From: Candidatus Gemmiger excrementigallinarum
Lineage (GTDB): Bacteria; Bacillota; Clostridia; Oscillospirales; Ruminococcaceae
DNA: 34,105 bases
Reading direction: 5' to 3'
Assembly (NCBI GenBank): GCA_019116445.1
Contig: DXBP01000058.1
Span: 1 to 34,105, forward strand
A program made the translations under genes and the position numbers. Below the pieces are notes generated by a model. The model did not search any database. It was not told the DNA's origin and was given only the letters and a program-made list of their open reading frames with translations. Positions 22,167 to 32,044 of this stretch are shown piece by piece (within the stretch, counting starts at the first letter, position 1; the number at the start of each line of letters is the position of its first letter).

Positions 22167-23477
22167 ATGGATTCCATCAACGACGTATTGGACGCGGCGA
22201 AAGCCTATTGCCGTGAACATACTGCCGAGGCAACCTATCAATACTACATCAGCGACATCAAGGCCGTCAGCTTTGAGAATTCCAACACCATCACGCTGGA
22301 GATCCGCAATGCCTTCATCCTGGGCATCGTATCGGACCGCTACACCGCGATGCTGAAGGATGCCTTCAAATCGGTGCTGGGGTTTGATGTCGATCTTGTG
22401 TTCGTCACCCCGAAAAAAGAGGAAGAACCGGAAAAACCCAAGCTGGACGAAAAAACGCTGCCCAGCGGCCGGTACGATTTCACCTTTGAGAACTTCATCA
22501 AAGGTCCTTCCAACCAGTTTGCCTACGCGGCGGCCCAGGCTGTCGCGGCGAACCCCTCGGGAGCGTACAACCCGCTGTTCATCTACGGACCGTCGGGACT
22601 GGGCAAGACCCATCTTTTGAACGCCATCCAGATCGAGATCAAAAAGAACCATCCGGATTTCAACATCGTCTACGTGGACTGTGAAATGTTCACCAACGAG
22701 ATCATCACGGCGGTGAAGACGGCGACCACCGAGCAGTTCCGGCAAAAATATCGTCAGGCGGACGTTCTACTCATCGACGATATTCAGTTCCTGGCAGGCA
22801 AAGAAAGTACCCAGGAAGAATTCTTCCACACTTTCAACACGCTGCACAACGACGGCCGGCAGATCGTGATTGCCTCGGACCGTCCGGCCAAGGAGATCAA
22901 GAGTCTGGAAGAGCGTCTGCGCACCCGGTTCGAGTGGGGCCTGACCGCCGACATCCAGCCGCCGGATTTTGAAACCCGCGTGGCCATCGTGAAGCGGAAG
23001 GCGGAACTGCTGAACCTGGACCTGCCCGACGACGTGGCGGAATACATCGCCAATCATCTGAAACAGAACATCCGGCAGCTGGAAGGCGCGGTGAAAAAGC
23101 TCAACGCCTACTATATGCTGGAGGGCATCGCCCCCTGCATCGGCGTGACCACCACCGCCATCAAGGATACCCTGAACGACAGCCAGCCCATCCCGGTGAC
23201 CATTGAGAAGATCCTCAACGAGGTGGCGCGCACCTACAACGTGATGCCCGCGGACATCCGGGGCAAGAAACGCAACGCCAACGTGAGCGCGGCCCGGCAG
23301 ATGACCATGTATATCATCCGGGAAGTCACCGGCATGAGCATGGAAGCCATCGGTCAGGAGTTCCAGCGGGATCATTCCACGGTGGTGTATTCCATCAAAA
23401 CGATGGCGGAAAACATCACCAAGGACCAGCACCTGAAAGAAATGTGCAGCGACATCATGAAGAACGTCCGCACTTAG
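22167..23477 (+). CDS. dnaA: chromosomal replication initiator DnaA
   Basis: The 436-aa protein has domain I (residues 1-85), a very short domain II (86-100), the AAA+ domain III with GPSGLGKTH (141-149) and LLIDDIQFLAGKE (201-213), and domain IV with RDHSTVVYSIK, the DnaA-box recognition helix. It binds oriC and opens the duplex. The ATG follows GGGGAG at somewhat long spacing. The TAG stop shares its G with a family A palindrome, after which a terminator separates dnaA from dnaN. Confidence 0.98.
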   Translation: MDSINDVLDAAKAYCREHTAEATYQYYISDIKAVSFENSNTITLEIRNAFILGIVSDRYTAMLKDAFKSVLGFDVDLVFVTPKKEEEPEKPKLDEKTLPSGRYDFTFENFIKGPSNQFAYAAAQAVAANPSGAYNPLFIYGPSGLGKTHLLNAIQIEIKKNHPDFNIVYVDCEMFTNEIITAVKTATTEQFRQKYRQADVLLIDDIQFLAGKESTQEEFFHTFNTLHNDGRQIVIASDRPAKEIKSLEERLRTRFEWGLTADIQPPDFETRVAIVKRKAELLNLDLPDDVAEYIANHLKQNIRQLEGAVKKLNAYYMLEGIAPCIGVTTTAIKDTLNDSQPIPVTIEKILNEVARTYNVMPADIRGKKRNANVSAARQMTMYIIREVTGMSMEAIGQEFQRDHSTVVYSIKTMAENITKDQHLKEMCSDIMKNVRT

Positions 23478-23632
23478 TTCTTTCTTTGCAAAGAAAGAAC
23501 CAAAGAAACTCCAACCAAAATCGAACGATGTTCGATTTTTATAAAAAAGAAAAGGGTCATCCCACCTGCGGGATATGGGTTTGAAAGTTCTTTGCCTACT
23601 TTCTTTCAAGAAAGTAGGTGCAAAGAAAGAAC
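23477..23632. repeat. family A palindrome pair around the dnaA terminator
   Basis: A perfect 24-bp palindrome with half-site GTTCTTTCTTTG (23477-23500) starts in the dnaA stop codon and is followed by CAAAGAAACTCCAACC. The dnaA terminator follows, then a mirrored spacer GTTTGAAAGTTCTTTG and a second palindrome (23595-23618, half-site CCTACTTTCTT). It is the clearest two-sided copy of the module. Confidence 0.8.
23517..23540 (+). terminator. dnaA terminator
   Basis: AAAATCGAAC, loop GAT, GTTCGATTTT and further T (to 23540). It ends dnaA transcription before oriC. Confidence 0.85.
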
Positions 23633-23701
23633 AATAAACTTTTAAACAAAGTTTTCCCTTTTCAACAGGCGGTTTTCAAGAACCGCGGTGAAAAACTCGG
23701 G

Positions 23702-23904
23702 TTTTCCAGATTTTCCACCACTTTCTTCACAGTCGGTGGAGAAAAACTCAACGGCCGTTTTCCGCGCCGTTATCGAAATCCCCGGACTTTTCCACCATTT
23801 TCACACCCCCTACTACTACTACGAGAATAGTTAATAGTTTCTGCTTCCAAAACACGATTCAGTTCGCGGTTTTCTCCCCAAAAAACTGTCCAATCTGTGG
23901 AAAA
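23702..23904. other. oriC: oriC between dnaA and dnaN
   Basis: DnaA-box-like nonamers TTTTCCACC (23711-23719, 23788-23796), TTTTCCAGA (23702-23710) and inverted TTTTCCACA (23896-23904) cluster here; all differ from TTATCCACA at the third base. TTTTCCACC, TTTTCACAC and a C-tract are followed by CTACTACTACTAC (23810-23822), i.e. four 3'-GAT-5' DnaA-trios on the other strand, then AT-rich GAATAGTTAATAG. Box, GC tract, trios and AT stretch match the basal unwinding module known from Bacillus subtilis. The 23633-23980 gap has no gene. Confidence 0.78.
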
Positions 23905-23980
23905 CAAAATCAGAAACAAAAAACCTCTTTTTAATAAACGTCGGGTCTTTCAGCAAACAAAGACCGAGAAAGGACCTGCC

Positions 23981-25090
23981 ATGAAATTTGAATGCGAAAA
24001 ATCCCTTTTGGCATCTGCGATCGAAGGCGTTTCCCGCGCCATTACCAACCGTTCGGCGATCCCCGTGCTGGAAGGCATCTACCTCAAAGCCGAGGGCTTC
24101 AACCTGACCCTCACCGGCTACGATATGGAAATGGGCATCACCACCACCATCGAGTGCAATGTCCTGGTACCCGGTGAAACGGTTCTGGAGGCGAAACTCC
24201 TGCTCTCCATGGTCAGCCGCATGCCCGCCGGTGACGTGCGCATCGAACTCACCGACGAAGGCCAGGCCATCATCAGCGGCGGCGTGGCAGAATTCGAGAT
24301 CCCCGCCATGAACGCTTCCGATTATCCCAGCCTGCCGGTCACCGGTGCCGACAACACCATGACCATCCCCACCAGCATGATGCGGGAACTCATCGAAAAA
24401 ACCATCTACGCCGTCAGCCAGGACGACAAGAAACCCGCCCACACCGGCGAACTCTTCGTCATCGAGCCCGGCAGCCTGACCATTGTGGCGCTGGACGGCT
24501 ACCGCCTGGCCATCATCCAGCGGGACGTGGAATGTACCCGCGACATCCGCATCATCATTCCCGCCAAAACGCTGCAGGAACTGCTCAAGATCATGGGCGG
24601 GCCGGATGACCCCGTGAAGATCGACGCCAACCGCCGGTATGTGGTGTTCACCACCAACGGCTACACCATCATGAGCCGCCTGATCGAAGGCGACTTCCTC
24701 AATTACGAGAGCGTCATTCCCAAAGACAAGAAAACCCGCGTCACCGTGGACTGCAAGACCTTCATCAACACCATCGAGCGCGCGTCCCTCATCATCACCG
24801 AGCGGCTGAAGAACCCGCTGCGCATCACTTTTGCCGAGGACAAGATCACCGTGCGGTGCCAGACGCCGCTGGGCAAAGTGGTGGACGAGTTCCCGCCCGT
24901 GGCCATGACCGGCGACCCCGTGGAGATCGGCTTCAACAACCGGTATCTGCTGGATGCCATGCGGTACTCCAAGTGCGAGCGGATGGTGCTGGAGATCAAC
25001 GGCCCCCTGAGCCCCGTGAAGATTTTGCCCGAGGACGGCAAGGACTTCATCTATCTGGTGCTGCCGGTGCGCTTCAAGAACGAGGGGTAA
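23981..25090 (+). CDS. dnaN: DNA polymerase III sliding clamp (beta)
   Basis: The 369-aa protein has the three-domain clamp length and conserved segments NRSAIPVLEGIYL, LVPGETVLEAKLLLSMVSRM, ALDGYRLAI and the C-terminal PVKILPEDGKDFIYLVLPVR-like end (about residues 345-366). It tethers polymerase III to DNA. The ATG at 23981 has AAAGGA; an in-frame start 84 bp upstream lacks a binding site and family homology. The S4 gene begins 3 nt after the stop. Confidence 0.97.
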   Translation: MKFECEKSLLASAIEGVSRAITNRSAIPVLEGIYLKAEGFNLTLTGYDMEMGITTTIECNVLVPGETVLEAKLLLSMVSRMPAGDVRIELTDEGQAIISGGVAEFEIPAMNASDYPSLPVTGADNTMTIPTSMMRELIEKTIYAVSQDDKKPAHTGELFVIEPGSLTIVALDGYRLAIIQRDVECTRDIRIIIPAKTLQELLKIMGGPDDPVKIDANRRYVVFTTNGYTIMSRLIEGDFLNYESVIPKDKKTRVTVDCKTFINTIERASLIITERLKNPLRITFAEDKITVRCQTPLGKVVDEFPPVAMTGDPVEIGFNNRYLLDAMRYSKCERMVLEINGPLSPVKILPEDGKDFIYLVLPVRFKNEG

Positions 25091-25093
25091 GGC

Positions 25094-25309
25094 ATGGAGA
25101 AGATTCGCATTTTTACCGACTATATCAAGCTGGACGCCCTTTTGAAATTCGCGGGCCTGTGTGAAACGGGCGGCGAAGCCAAGGAACTGATCCAGGGCGG
25201 CCAGGTAAAGGTCAACGGCGAGGTGTGCACCATGCGGGGCAAAAAATGCCGCGCCGGTGACACCGTGGAGCTGGACGGCCAGACCGTGCAGATCGCGGAG
25301 GGCACCTGA
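25094..25309 (+). CDS. rlbA: S4-domain RNA-binding protein RlbA/YaaA
   Basis: The 71-aa protein is a single S4 RNA-binding domain ([27 protein letters not shown] helices, then [10 protein letters not shown]). The YaaA/RlbA family sits between dnaN and recF in many Firmicutes and has been linked to ribosome assembly. It starts 3 nt after dnaN and its TGA shares a base with the recF ATG, so dnaN-rlbA-recF are translationally linked. Confidence 0.92.
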   Translation: MEKIRIFTDYIKLDALLKFAGLCETGGEAKELIQGGQVKVNGEVCTMRGKKCRAGDTVELDGQTVQIAEGT

Positions 25310-26412
25310 TGCGCCTTGAGCATCTGGAACTGACCGATCACCGCAACATCGCCCACGCGGTGCTGGACCCGGACCCCAACTTAACGGTTTTGTGCGGCCC
25401 CAACGGCCAGGGCAAGACCAATCTGCTGGAAGCGGTTTGGCTGCTCACCGGGGGCAAAAGTTTCCGGGGCGCCAAGGACGCCGAACTCATCCGCCGCGGG
25501 TGCGAATTCTCGGTGCTGGAAGGTTCCTTTACCTCCGACGGCACCGAAAAGACCATCCGCCTGACGGTGGGGGCCAAGGGCAGCCAGCGCCCGGGGCGCA
25601 CCGCCAAACTCAATGGCGTGGACCAGGGCCGGGCCGCCGCTTTGGCGGGCAATTTCCAGGCCGTGGTCTTTGAGCCGGACCTTTTGGCACTGGTCAAGGG
25701 CGGGCCGGAAGGCCGGCGCCGGTTTCTGGATTCGGCGCTGTGCCAGGTGTTCCGGCCCTATCTGGTGGCCCTGCGGCGGTATATGCGGCTGGTGGCCCAG
25801 AAAAACGCCCTTTTGAAAAGTTACGAGATTACGCCAAACGGCGCGCTGCTGCTGGACGCTTACAACGACCAGCTGGCCCAGTACGGCGGGCAGATCATGG
25901 CCCACCGGCAGAAATTCGTGGAGGCCCTGGCCCCTGCGGCGGCGCAGAACTACGCCGAAATTTCGCATGGAGCCGAGGAATTTGTGCTGCGGTACCAGTG
26001 CTGCGCCGAAGCCCCCACCGCCGAAGCCCTGGCCGAAAAGCTGGCGGCGGTGCGGAGTTCTGAATTGCGGGCGGGGTTCTGCCTGACGGGACCCCACCGG
26101 GAAGACCTGGACCTGCAGCTGGACGGTCAGCCCGCCCGCATCTATGGCAGCCAGGGCCAGCAGCGCAGCTGTGTGCTGGCCATGAAACTGGCGGAAGCCA
26201 CGGTGGTGGGCGACTTTTTCGGCGAGCACCCGGTGCTTTTGCTGGACGATGTGCTCAGCGAGCTGGACGACGAGAGGCAGACCTATCTGCTCACCCGCAT
26301 GGGGGAGCACCAGACCATCGTCACCACCTGCGACACGGCGGCTTTTGCGCGAACCAACGGCAAGATCGTCTATGTGAAAGGCGGACAGGCGGCGGAAACG
26401 CCGATTTTTTAA
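25309..26412 (+). CDS. recF: DNA repair ATPase RecF
   Basis: The 367-aa SMC-like ATPase helps load RecA at gaps with RecO and RecR. GPNGQGKTN (residues 30-38) is Walker A, YGSQGQQRS the signature and VLLLDDVLSELD Walker B plus D-loop. The start overlaps the rlbA stop. The TAA stop is formed at the first bases of the family B element at 26411, so the C-terminus (ETPIF) abuts the insertion. Confidence 0.96.
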   Translation: MRLEHLELTDHRNIAHAVLDPDPNLTVLCGPNGQGKTNLLEAVWLLTGGKSFRGAKDAELIRRGCEFSVLEGSFTSDGTEKTIRLTVGAKGSQRPGRTAKLNGVDQGRAAALAGNFQAVVFEPDLLALVKGGPEGRRRFLDSALCQVFRPYLVALRRYMRLVAQKNALLKSYEITPNGALLLDAYNDQLAQYGGQIMAHRQKFVEALAPAAAQNYAEISHGAEEFVLRYQCCAEAPTAEALAEKLAAVRSSELRAGFCLTGPHREDLDLQLDGQPARIYGSQGQQRSCVLAMKLAEATVVGDFFGEHPVLLLDDVLSELDDERQTYLLTRMGEHQTIVTTCDTAAFARTNGKIVYVKGGQAAETPIF

Positions 26413-26625
26413 ATAATAAATAATAAATAAGAAAGAATAAATCAGGAATGCGCGCCGCGCGCGCATATTCAAAAAACACAGGGCGGCACCCCGCAAAAAG
26501 GCGGGCAGATAAAACGTATCACCCGCCTTTTACGGTTTGGCCGATATTTTCCCGCTGTTTTTTGAGCGGGCCAACGGCCCGCGATCCACCATATTTATTA
26601 TTTATTATTTCTTCTTTATTCTTTG
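26411..26625. mobile_element. family B element, short copy between recF and remB
   Basis: AT-rich arms (26411-26442 and 26590-26625) are about 85% complementary. Inside are GAATGCGCGCCGCGCGCGCAT (near 26447-26467, with flanking ATTCAAAA) and TTTTTTGAGCGGGCC..GGCCCGCGATCCACC (26559-26589). The 215-bp copy begins in the recF stop codon and ends about 18 nt before the remB start. No gene was found inside. Confidence 0.78.
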
Positions 26626-26643
26626 TTCCATGGGGAGGCCACC

Positions 26644-26916
26644 ATGTACTTTCATGCAGGACAGGACTTTGTGCTGAACACCCGGGACGTGCTGGGGGTG
26701 TTCGATCTGGACACGGCGGGGGCGTCCCGCCGCACCGAAGAATACTTCCGCAAAGCCGAGGCCGAGGGCGCCGTGGTGGACCTGTGTGCCCCCGGCACCC
26801 TGCCCAAAAGTTTCATCCTTACCGATTTCCCCGACGAAACGCTGTATCTGAGCCAATTGTCCCCCGCCGCGCTGAAAAAGCGCACCGGCAAAGTGGACTT
26901 TCTAAATAACAAATAA
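26644..26916 (+). CDS. remB: DUF370 protein, RemB/YaaB-like
   Basis: The 90-aa protein matches the DUF370 family: MYFHAGQDFVLNTRDVLGVF, a central acidic segment, PKSFILTDFPDETLYLSQLS and ALKKRTG. Bacillus YaaB (RemB), a regulator of biofilm matrix genes, occupies the same site between recF and gyrB. GGGAGG precedes the ATG. The last residues (FLNNK) and the stop are encoded by the edge of the next family B element at 26904, so the C-terminus has been extended or altered by insertion. Confidence 0.9.
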   Translation: MYFHAGQDFVLNTRDVLGVFDLDTAGASRRTEEYFRKAEAEGAVVDLCAPGTLPKSFILTDFPDETLYLSQLSPAALKKRTGKVDFLNNK

Positions 26917-27106
26917 AGAATAGATCAGGAATGGGCGCCGCGCGCAAGTCTATAATGCGTGGGCGCACCCCGCAAAAAAAGTCGGGCAGATACTATTTTT
27001 CACCCGCCTTTTACAGGTTGACCGGCATCTTCCCGCTGTTTTTTGAGCGGGCCAGAGGTCCGCGATCCACCACATTTATTATTTTTTCTTTATTATTTAT
27101 TCTTTG
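26904..27106. mobile_element. family B element, short copy between remB and gyrB
   Basis: The same structure as the 26411 copy in the same orientation, 203 bp, with the related core CCCCGCAAAAAAAGTCGGGCAG and CACCCGCCTTTTACAGGTTG. The left arm is shortened and the GC-rich palindrome degraded (GGGCGCCGCGCGCAAG), so this copy looks older. Confidence 0.72.
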
Positions 27107-27171
27107 CAGTATTGCTTATTTCCGGGCCAAGCGCCCATGTACCCAAATGTACCATAGGAGGCACTCACTTC

Positions 27172-29160
27172 ATGGCAGACGAAATCATCACCGAATCCAA
27201 CCGCGAGACGGCGACCGACCACGCCTACGGCGGCGCACAGATCCAGGTCCTGGAAGGCCTGGAAGCCGTGCGCAAGCGCCCCGGTATGTACATCGGTTCC
27301 ACCGGCCCCTCCGGCCTGCACCACCTGGTCTATGAGATCGTAGATAACTCCATCGACGAAGCTCTGGCCGGGTACTGCACCCACATCGAAGTCACCATCA
27401 AGCCCGGCAACATCATCGAAGTTTCGGACAACGGCCGCGGCATCCCCGTGGATATCCAGCCCAAGCTGGGCATCCCGGCTGTCACCGTCGTCTACACCGT
27501 GCTCCATGCCGGCGGCAAGTTCGGCGGCGAGGATTCCGGCTATAAGGTGGCCGGCGGCCTGCACGGCGTCGGCGCGTCCGTCGTCAACGCCCTGTCGGAA
27601 TGGCTGGTGGTCCGGGTGCGCCGGGACGGCGCCGAGTACGAGCAGAGCTTCAAGCGCGGCAAACCCGACGGCGACCTGAAAAAAATCGGCCCCGCTGCTT
27701 CCACCGGCACCACCGTCACCTTCAAGCCCGACCCGGAGATGTTCCAGGAAACCACCCTCTACCGCTACGAAACGCTGCTCAAGCGTCTGCGGGAGGAAGC
27801 CTTCCTCAACGGCGGCGTGCGCATCACCCTTACCGATGAGCGCCCCGAATCCGACCGGCCCAGCGACGAGCAGGGCGCCGAGAACGATGCCCGCAGCGAA
27901 ACCATGTGCTACGAGGGTGGCATCCGTTCCTTTGTGAGCTACCTCTGCGAGCGCCGGGACCTGACGCCCCTGACCCCCCAGGTCATGTATATGAAGGGCG
28001 AAGGCCAGGGCGCCGTGGCGGAAGTGGCCCTGCAGTACTACGACAACAGCTACAATGAACTGCTGCTGAGCTTCGCCAACAACGTCCACACCCCCGAGGG
28101 CGGCACCCACGAGGAGGGCTTCAAGCTGGCCCTGACCCGCGTGCTCAACGAGTACGGCCGCGCCAAAGGCATCCTCAAAGACAAGGACGAGAACCTCTCC
28201 GGCCCCGACGCCCGGGAAGGCATCATCGCCGTGGTCAGCGTGAAATTGCAGGAAGCCCAGTTCGAGGGCCAGACCAAGGCGAAACTGGGCAACACCTTCA
28301 TCAAGAGTCTGGTGAACGGCGTGGTCTACAAGGCCCTGAGCGAGTACTTTGAAGAAAACCCCGCCGCCGCCAAAGCCATTCTGGAAAAGGCCACCCAGGC
28401 AGCCCGCGCCCGCGCCGCCGCCAAAAAGGCCCGGGACCTGGTGCGCCGCAAGAGCGCGCTGGAATCCAACCGGATGCCCGGCAAGCTGGTCGACTGCCAC
28501 GAAAAAGACCCCAGCAAGACCGAACTCTTTATCGTGGAGGGCGATTCTGCAGGTGGTTCCGCCAAGATGGGCCGTGACTCCAACATCCAGGCCATCCTGC
28601 CCTTGTGGGGCAAGATGCTCAACGTGGAAAAGGCCCGCGCTGACCGCATCTACGGCAACGACAAGCTGATGCCCGTGGTCACGGCCCTGGGCACCGGCAT
28701 TGGCGATGAGTTTGATATTTCCAAGGTGCGGTACCACAAAATCTTCATCATGGCCGATGCCGACGTGGACGGCTCCCACATCTGCACCCTGATGCTCACC
28801 TTCTTCTTCCGCTATATGCGGCCGTTGATCGAGCACGGATATGTGTATGTGGCCCAGCCGCCGCTGTACAAGCTCCAGAAAGGCCAGACCGTCAAGTACG
28901 CCTACAACGACGACGAAATGAAGGTGCTTTCGGCCGAGATGCCCGGCGCCAAGGTGAACCGCTACAAAGGTCTGGGCGAAATGAACCCCGACCAGCTGTG
29001 GGAAACCACCATGAACCCCGAGAACCGGGTCATCGTCCAGATCAAAATCGAGGACGCCGAGCGCGCCGACGAAGCCTTCAGCATCCTCATGGGCGAGCAG
29101 GTGGAACCCCGCCGCCAGTTCATCGTCAAGAACGCCAAGTTCGCGAACCTGGACGTGTAA
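27172..29160 (+). CDS. gyrB: DNA gyrase subunit B
   Basis: The 662-aa ATPase subunit has [14 protein letters not shown] (residues 55-68), [15 protein letters not shown] (128-142), TOPRIM EGDSAGG (456-462), DADVDGSH (529-536) and [20 protein letters not shown]. An acidic insertion at about 222-243 adds length. Residue Trp479 in LPLWGK replaces the basic residue usual at this quinolone-determining site (Lys447 in E. coli). AGGAGG precedes the ATG at 27172; the in-frame upstream extension starts in the repeat and is rejected. gyrA follows after a family B element. Confidence 0.97.
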   Translation: MADEIITESNRETATDHAYGGAQIQVLEGLEAVRKRPGMYIGSTGPSGLHHLVYEIVDNSIDEALAGYCTHIEVTIKPGNIIEVSDNGRGIPVDIQPKLGIPAVTVVYTVLHAGGKFGGEDSGYKVAGGLHGVGASVVNALSEWLVVRVRRDGAEYEQSFKRGKPDGDLKKIGPAASTGTTVTFKPDPEMFQETTLYRYETLLKRLREEAFLNGGVRITLTDERPESDRPSDEQGAENDARSETMCYEGGIRSFVSYLCERRDLTPLTPQVMYMKGEGQGAVAEVALQYYDNSYNELLLSFANNVHTPEGGTHEEGFKLALTRVLNEYGRAKGILKDKDENLSGPDAREGIIAVVSVKLQEAQFEGQTKAKLGNTFIKSLVNGVVYKALSEYFEENPAAAKAILEKATQAARARAAAKKARDLVRRKSALESNRMPGKLVDCHEKDPSKTELFIVEGDSAGGSAKMGRDSNIQAILPLWGKMLNVEKARADRIYGNDKLMPVVTALGTGIGDEFDISKVRYHKIFIMADADVDGSHICTLMLTFFFRYMRPLIEHGYVYVAQPPLYKLQKGQTVKYAYNDDEMKVLSAEMPGAKVNRYKGLGEMNPDQLWETTMNPENRVIVQIKIEDAERADEAFSILMGEQVEPRRQFIVKNAKFANLDV

Positions 29161-29203
29161 TAACATCAACAGGGCGACAACAGGGCAAAGGAACGGTTTT
29201 TTT

Positions 29204-29416
29204 AAATAATAAATAAAAAAATAATAAATAATAAATCAGGAATGCGCGCCGCGCGCGCATATTCAAAACACAGGGATGCCCTCCGGCAGGTCGGCGTTGT
29301 GATACCATTGGCGGCCAGCCAGTATCCAATCATTGCTGCACTTTCCCCGTTTTTTGAGCGGGCCGCAGGCCCGCGATCCACCATATTTATTATTTATTCT
29401 TTCTTATTTATTCTTT
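29204..29416. mobile_element. family B element, short copy between gyrB and gyrA
   Basis: A 213-bp copy with the GAATGCGCGCCGCGCGCGCAT palindrome (near 29240-29260), a diverged core (ATGCCCTCCGGCAGG...) and GAGCGGGCC..GGCCCGCGATCCACC near 29356-29382. Same orientation as the other gyr-operon copies. It ends about 40 nt upstream of the gyrA ribosome binding site. No gene was found in the gyrB-gyrA gap. Confidence 0.78.
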
Positions 29417-29473
29417 GCACACATCTCCTTTCCCGGGTCAGCCGCCCATTTCAACTCCAAGGTGGTACACTGA

Positions 29474-32044
29474 ATGGAAGAAAATATCATTATGGTGCCG
29501 GGGTCCGGCACCAAGGTCATTGAGCGCGATGTCAAACAGGAGATCGAAACGGCCTTCCTGGACTATTCCATGTCGGTCATTGTTTCCCGTGCGCTGCCCG
29601 ATGTGCGCGACGGCCTCAAACCCGTGCACCGGCGCATCCTGTACACCATGCACGAGCGCGGCAACGACCCCCAGCATCCCTACCGCAAATCCGCCGACAC
29701 CGTAGGTGCCGTGCTGGGTTCCTACCATCCCCACGGCGACGCTTCCGTCTACGACGCCATGGTCCGTCTGGCCCAGGATTTCAGCCTGCGGTACCCGCTG
29801 GTGGATGGCCAGGGCAACTTCGGTTCCGTGGACGGCGACCCCCCGGCTGCCTACCGTTATACCGAAGCCCGTATGTCCAAGATCGCCTGCGAGATGCTCA
29901 CCGACATCGAGAAGGAAACCGTGGACTGGGACCCCAACTTTGACGAAACCAAAAAAGAACCCCACGTGCTGCCCAGCCGCTTCCCCAACCTGCTGGTGAA
30001 CGGCAGCCAGGGCATCGCCGTTGGTATGGCCACCAACATCCCGCCCCACAACCTGCGGGAAGTGGTGGGCGGCATGTGCGCCCTGATGGACGACCCCGAA
30101 ATCGACCTGGCGGGCCTGATGGAATACGTCAAAGGCCCCGACTTCCCCACCGGCGGCATCATCATGGGCCGGTCGGGCATCCGGGCGGCCTACGCCACCG
30201 GCCGCGGCAAAATCACCCTGCGGGGCCGCGCCGAGATCGTGGAGAAGAAAAACGGCCGGTACGAGATCCTGATCACCGAGATCCCCTACATGGTCAACAA
30301 GACCCGCCTCATCGAGTCCATTGCCGACCTGGTCAAGGACAAGCGCATCGAGGGTATCTCGGACCTGAACGACGAATCTTCCAGCCGTACCGGCATGAAG
30401 ATCGTAGTGGAACTGAAAAAGGACGCCAACCCTCAGGTAGTGCTCAACCAGCTCTACCGCTACACCCAGCTGCAGGACACCGTGGGTGTCATCATGCTGG
30501 CCCTGGACGACGGCGTGCCCAAGATCATGAGCCTGAAAACCGTCATGGAACGCTACATTGAGTTCCAGATGGAAGTCATCCGCCGCCGCACCGCCTTTGA
30601 TCTGAAAAAGGCCCAGGAGCGGGAACACATCCTGGAAGGTCTGCGCAAGGCCGTGGACATCGTGGACGAGATCATCGCCACCATCCGCGCCTGCAAGGGC
30701 GGCTTTGCCGAAGCCCGTGTGGCCGTTATGGAGCGGTTCGACTTCGACGAACCCCAGGCCGACGCCATCGTCAAGCTGCAGTTGGGCCGTCTGGCCGGTC
30801 TGGAAATTCTCAAGATCGAGCAGGAATTGGGCGAACTGCGGGAAGCCATTGCCGATTACAAGGATATTCTGGCCAACGACGAGCACGTGAAGCGCATCGT
30901 GAAAACCGACCTCACCGCCCTGGCGGACAAGTACGGCGACGAGCGCCGCACTTCCATCGAGGCGGTGTCCGGCGAGGTGGACATCGAGGACCTCATCCCC
31001 GAGGAAACCTGTGTCTTTACCCTGACCCACGAGGGCTACATCAAGCGCACGGCCCTGGACACCTACCAGGCCCAGAACCGCGGCGGCCGCGGCGTGCAGG
31101 GCATGACCCAGAAGGACGACGACTTCACCGAGGAGCTGTTCGTCGGGTCCACCCATGACTATATGCTCTTCATGACCGACCAGGGCCGCGTTTATCGGCT
31201 CAAAGGCTACCAGGTGCCGGAAGGCAGCCGCACGGCCAAGGGCAGCCACATCGTGAACCTGCTCCAGCTCCAGGAGGGCGAAAAAGTCACCCTGATGCTT
31301 CAGCAGAGCGCCAAGGCGGACGAGGACAACACCTATCTGACCATGGTGACCCGCCAGGGCCTCATCAAGCGCACGCCTTTGTCCCAGTTCCGCAACATCC
31401 GCAAGGCGGGCCTGATCGCACTGGGTCTCAACGAGGGCGATGCCCTGGTGTGGAGCCATCTCACCGGCGGCGATGACGAGATCATCGTGGCCACCCACGA
31501 CGGTGCCGCCATCCACTTTACCGAGTCCGGTGCCCGGGCCATGGGCCGTACCGGTCACGGTGTGCGGGTCATCAAACTCCGCGAGGGTGACTATGTCATC
31601 GGCGCGGGGGTCTGCCGCCCGGGCGGCACGGTGCTCACCATCACCGAGGAAGGCAAGGGCCGCCGCAGCCGCATCGACGATTACCGCATCACCAAGCGCG
31701 GCGGTCTGGGTATCCGCAACTATGCCAAGGGCGGCGTAGCGGGCATCAAGATCGTGGATGATACCGACGATCTCATCCTCATCAGCGCCAACGGCATCCT
31801 CATCCGCATCCATGCTTCCGACATTAACGTCCAGAGCCGCTACGGCAGCGGTGTCCGGGTCATGCGTCTGGCCGAGGGCGACAAGGTCGCCATGGTGGCC
31901 CGCGTGGACCGCGACAACGAAGCCGAAACCGCCAAGGTGGAAGCGGATGCCGGTGACGACGCCGAACCTTCCGCCGAGGAACTGGCTGCCATCGAGGCCG
32001 CTGAACGCGCCGACGAAGCCGCCGATGTCCCCGACGACGAATGA
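29474..32044 (+). CDS. gyrA: DNA gyrase subunit A
   Basis: The 856-aa subunit has catalytic Tyr129 ([10 protein letters not shown]), the tower/coiled-coil region and a C-terminal beta-pinwheel with the GyrA-box-like QNRGGRGV at about 534-541, then an acidic tail (about residues 815-856). The quinolone-determining loop reads [10 protein letters not shown] (85-94), with Ala90, Ser91 and Asp94, matching mycobacterial numbering and residues. AAGGTGG precedes the ATG. A family A palindrome starts on the base after the stop codon. Confidence 0.97.
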   Translation: MEENIIMVPGSGTKVIERDVKQEIETAFLDYSMSVIVSRALPDVRDGLKPVHRRILYTMHERGNDPQHPYRKSADTVGAVLGSYHPHGDASVYDAMVRLAQDFSLRYPLVDGQGNFGSVDGDPPAAYRYTEARMSKIACEMLTDIEKETVDWDPNFDETKKEPHVLPSRFPNLLVNGSQGIAVGMATNIPPHNLREVVGGMCALMDDPEIDLAGLMEYVKGPDFPTGGIIMGRSGIRAAYATGRGKITLRGRAEIVEKKNGRYEILITEIPYMVNKTRLIESIADLVKDKRIEGISDLNDESSSRTGMKIVVELKKDANPQVVLNQLYRYTQLQDTVGVIMLALDDGVPKIMSLKTVMERYIEFQMEVIRRRTAFDLKKAQEREHILEGLRKAVDIVDEIIATIRACKGGFAEARVAVMERFDFDEPQADAIVKLQLGRLAGLEILKIEQELGELREAIADYKDILANDEHVKRIVKTDLTALADKYGDERRTSIEAVSGEVDIEDLIPEETCVFTLTHEGYIKRTALDTYQAQNRGGRGVQGMTQKDDDFTEELFVGSTHDYMLFMTDQGRVYRLKGYQVPEGSRTAKGSHIVNLLQLQEGEKVTLMLQQSAKADEDNTYLTMVTRQGLIKRTPLSQFRNIRKAGLIALGLNEGDALVWSHLTGGDDEIIVATHDGAAIHFTESGARAMGRTGHGVRVIKLREGDYVIGAGVCRPGGTVLTITEEGKGRRSRIDDYRITKRGGLGIRNYAKGGVAGIKIVDDTDDLILISANGILIRIHASDINVQSRYGSGVRVMRLAEGDKVAMVARVDRDNEAETAKVEADAGDDAEPSAEELAAIEAAERADEAADVPDDE

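Noticed and set aside
26411..29416. Insertion sequences with transposase in the gyr operon gaps
   Set aside because: The elements are only 200-215 bp and contain no ORF; they are non-autonomous or structural repeats.
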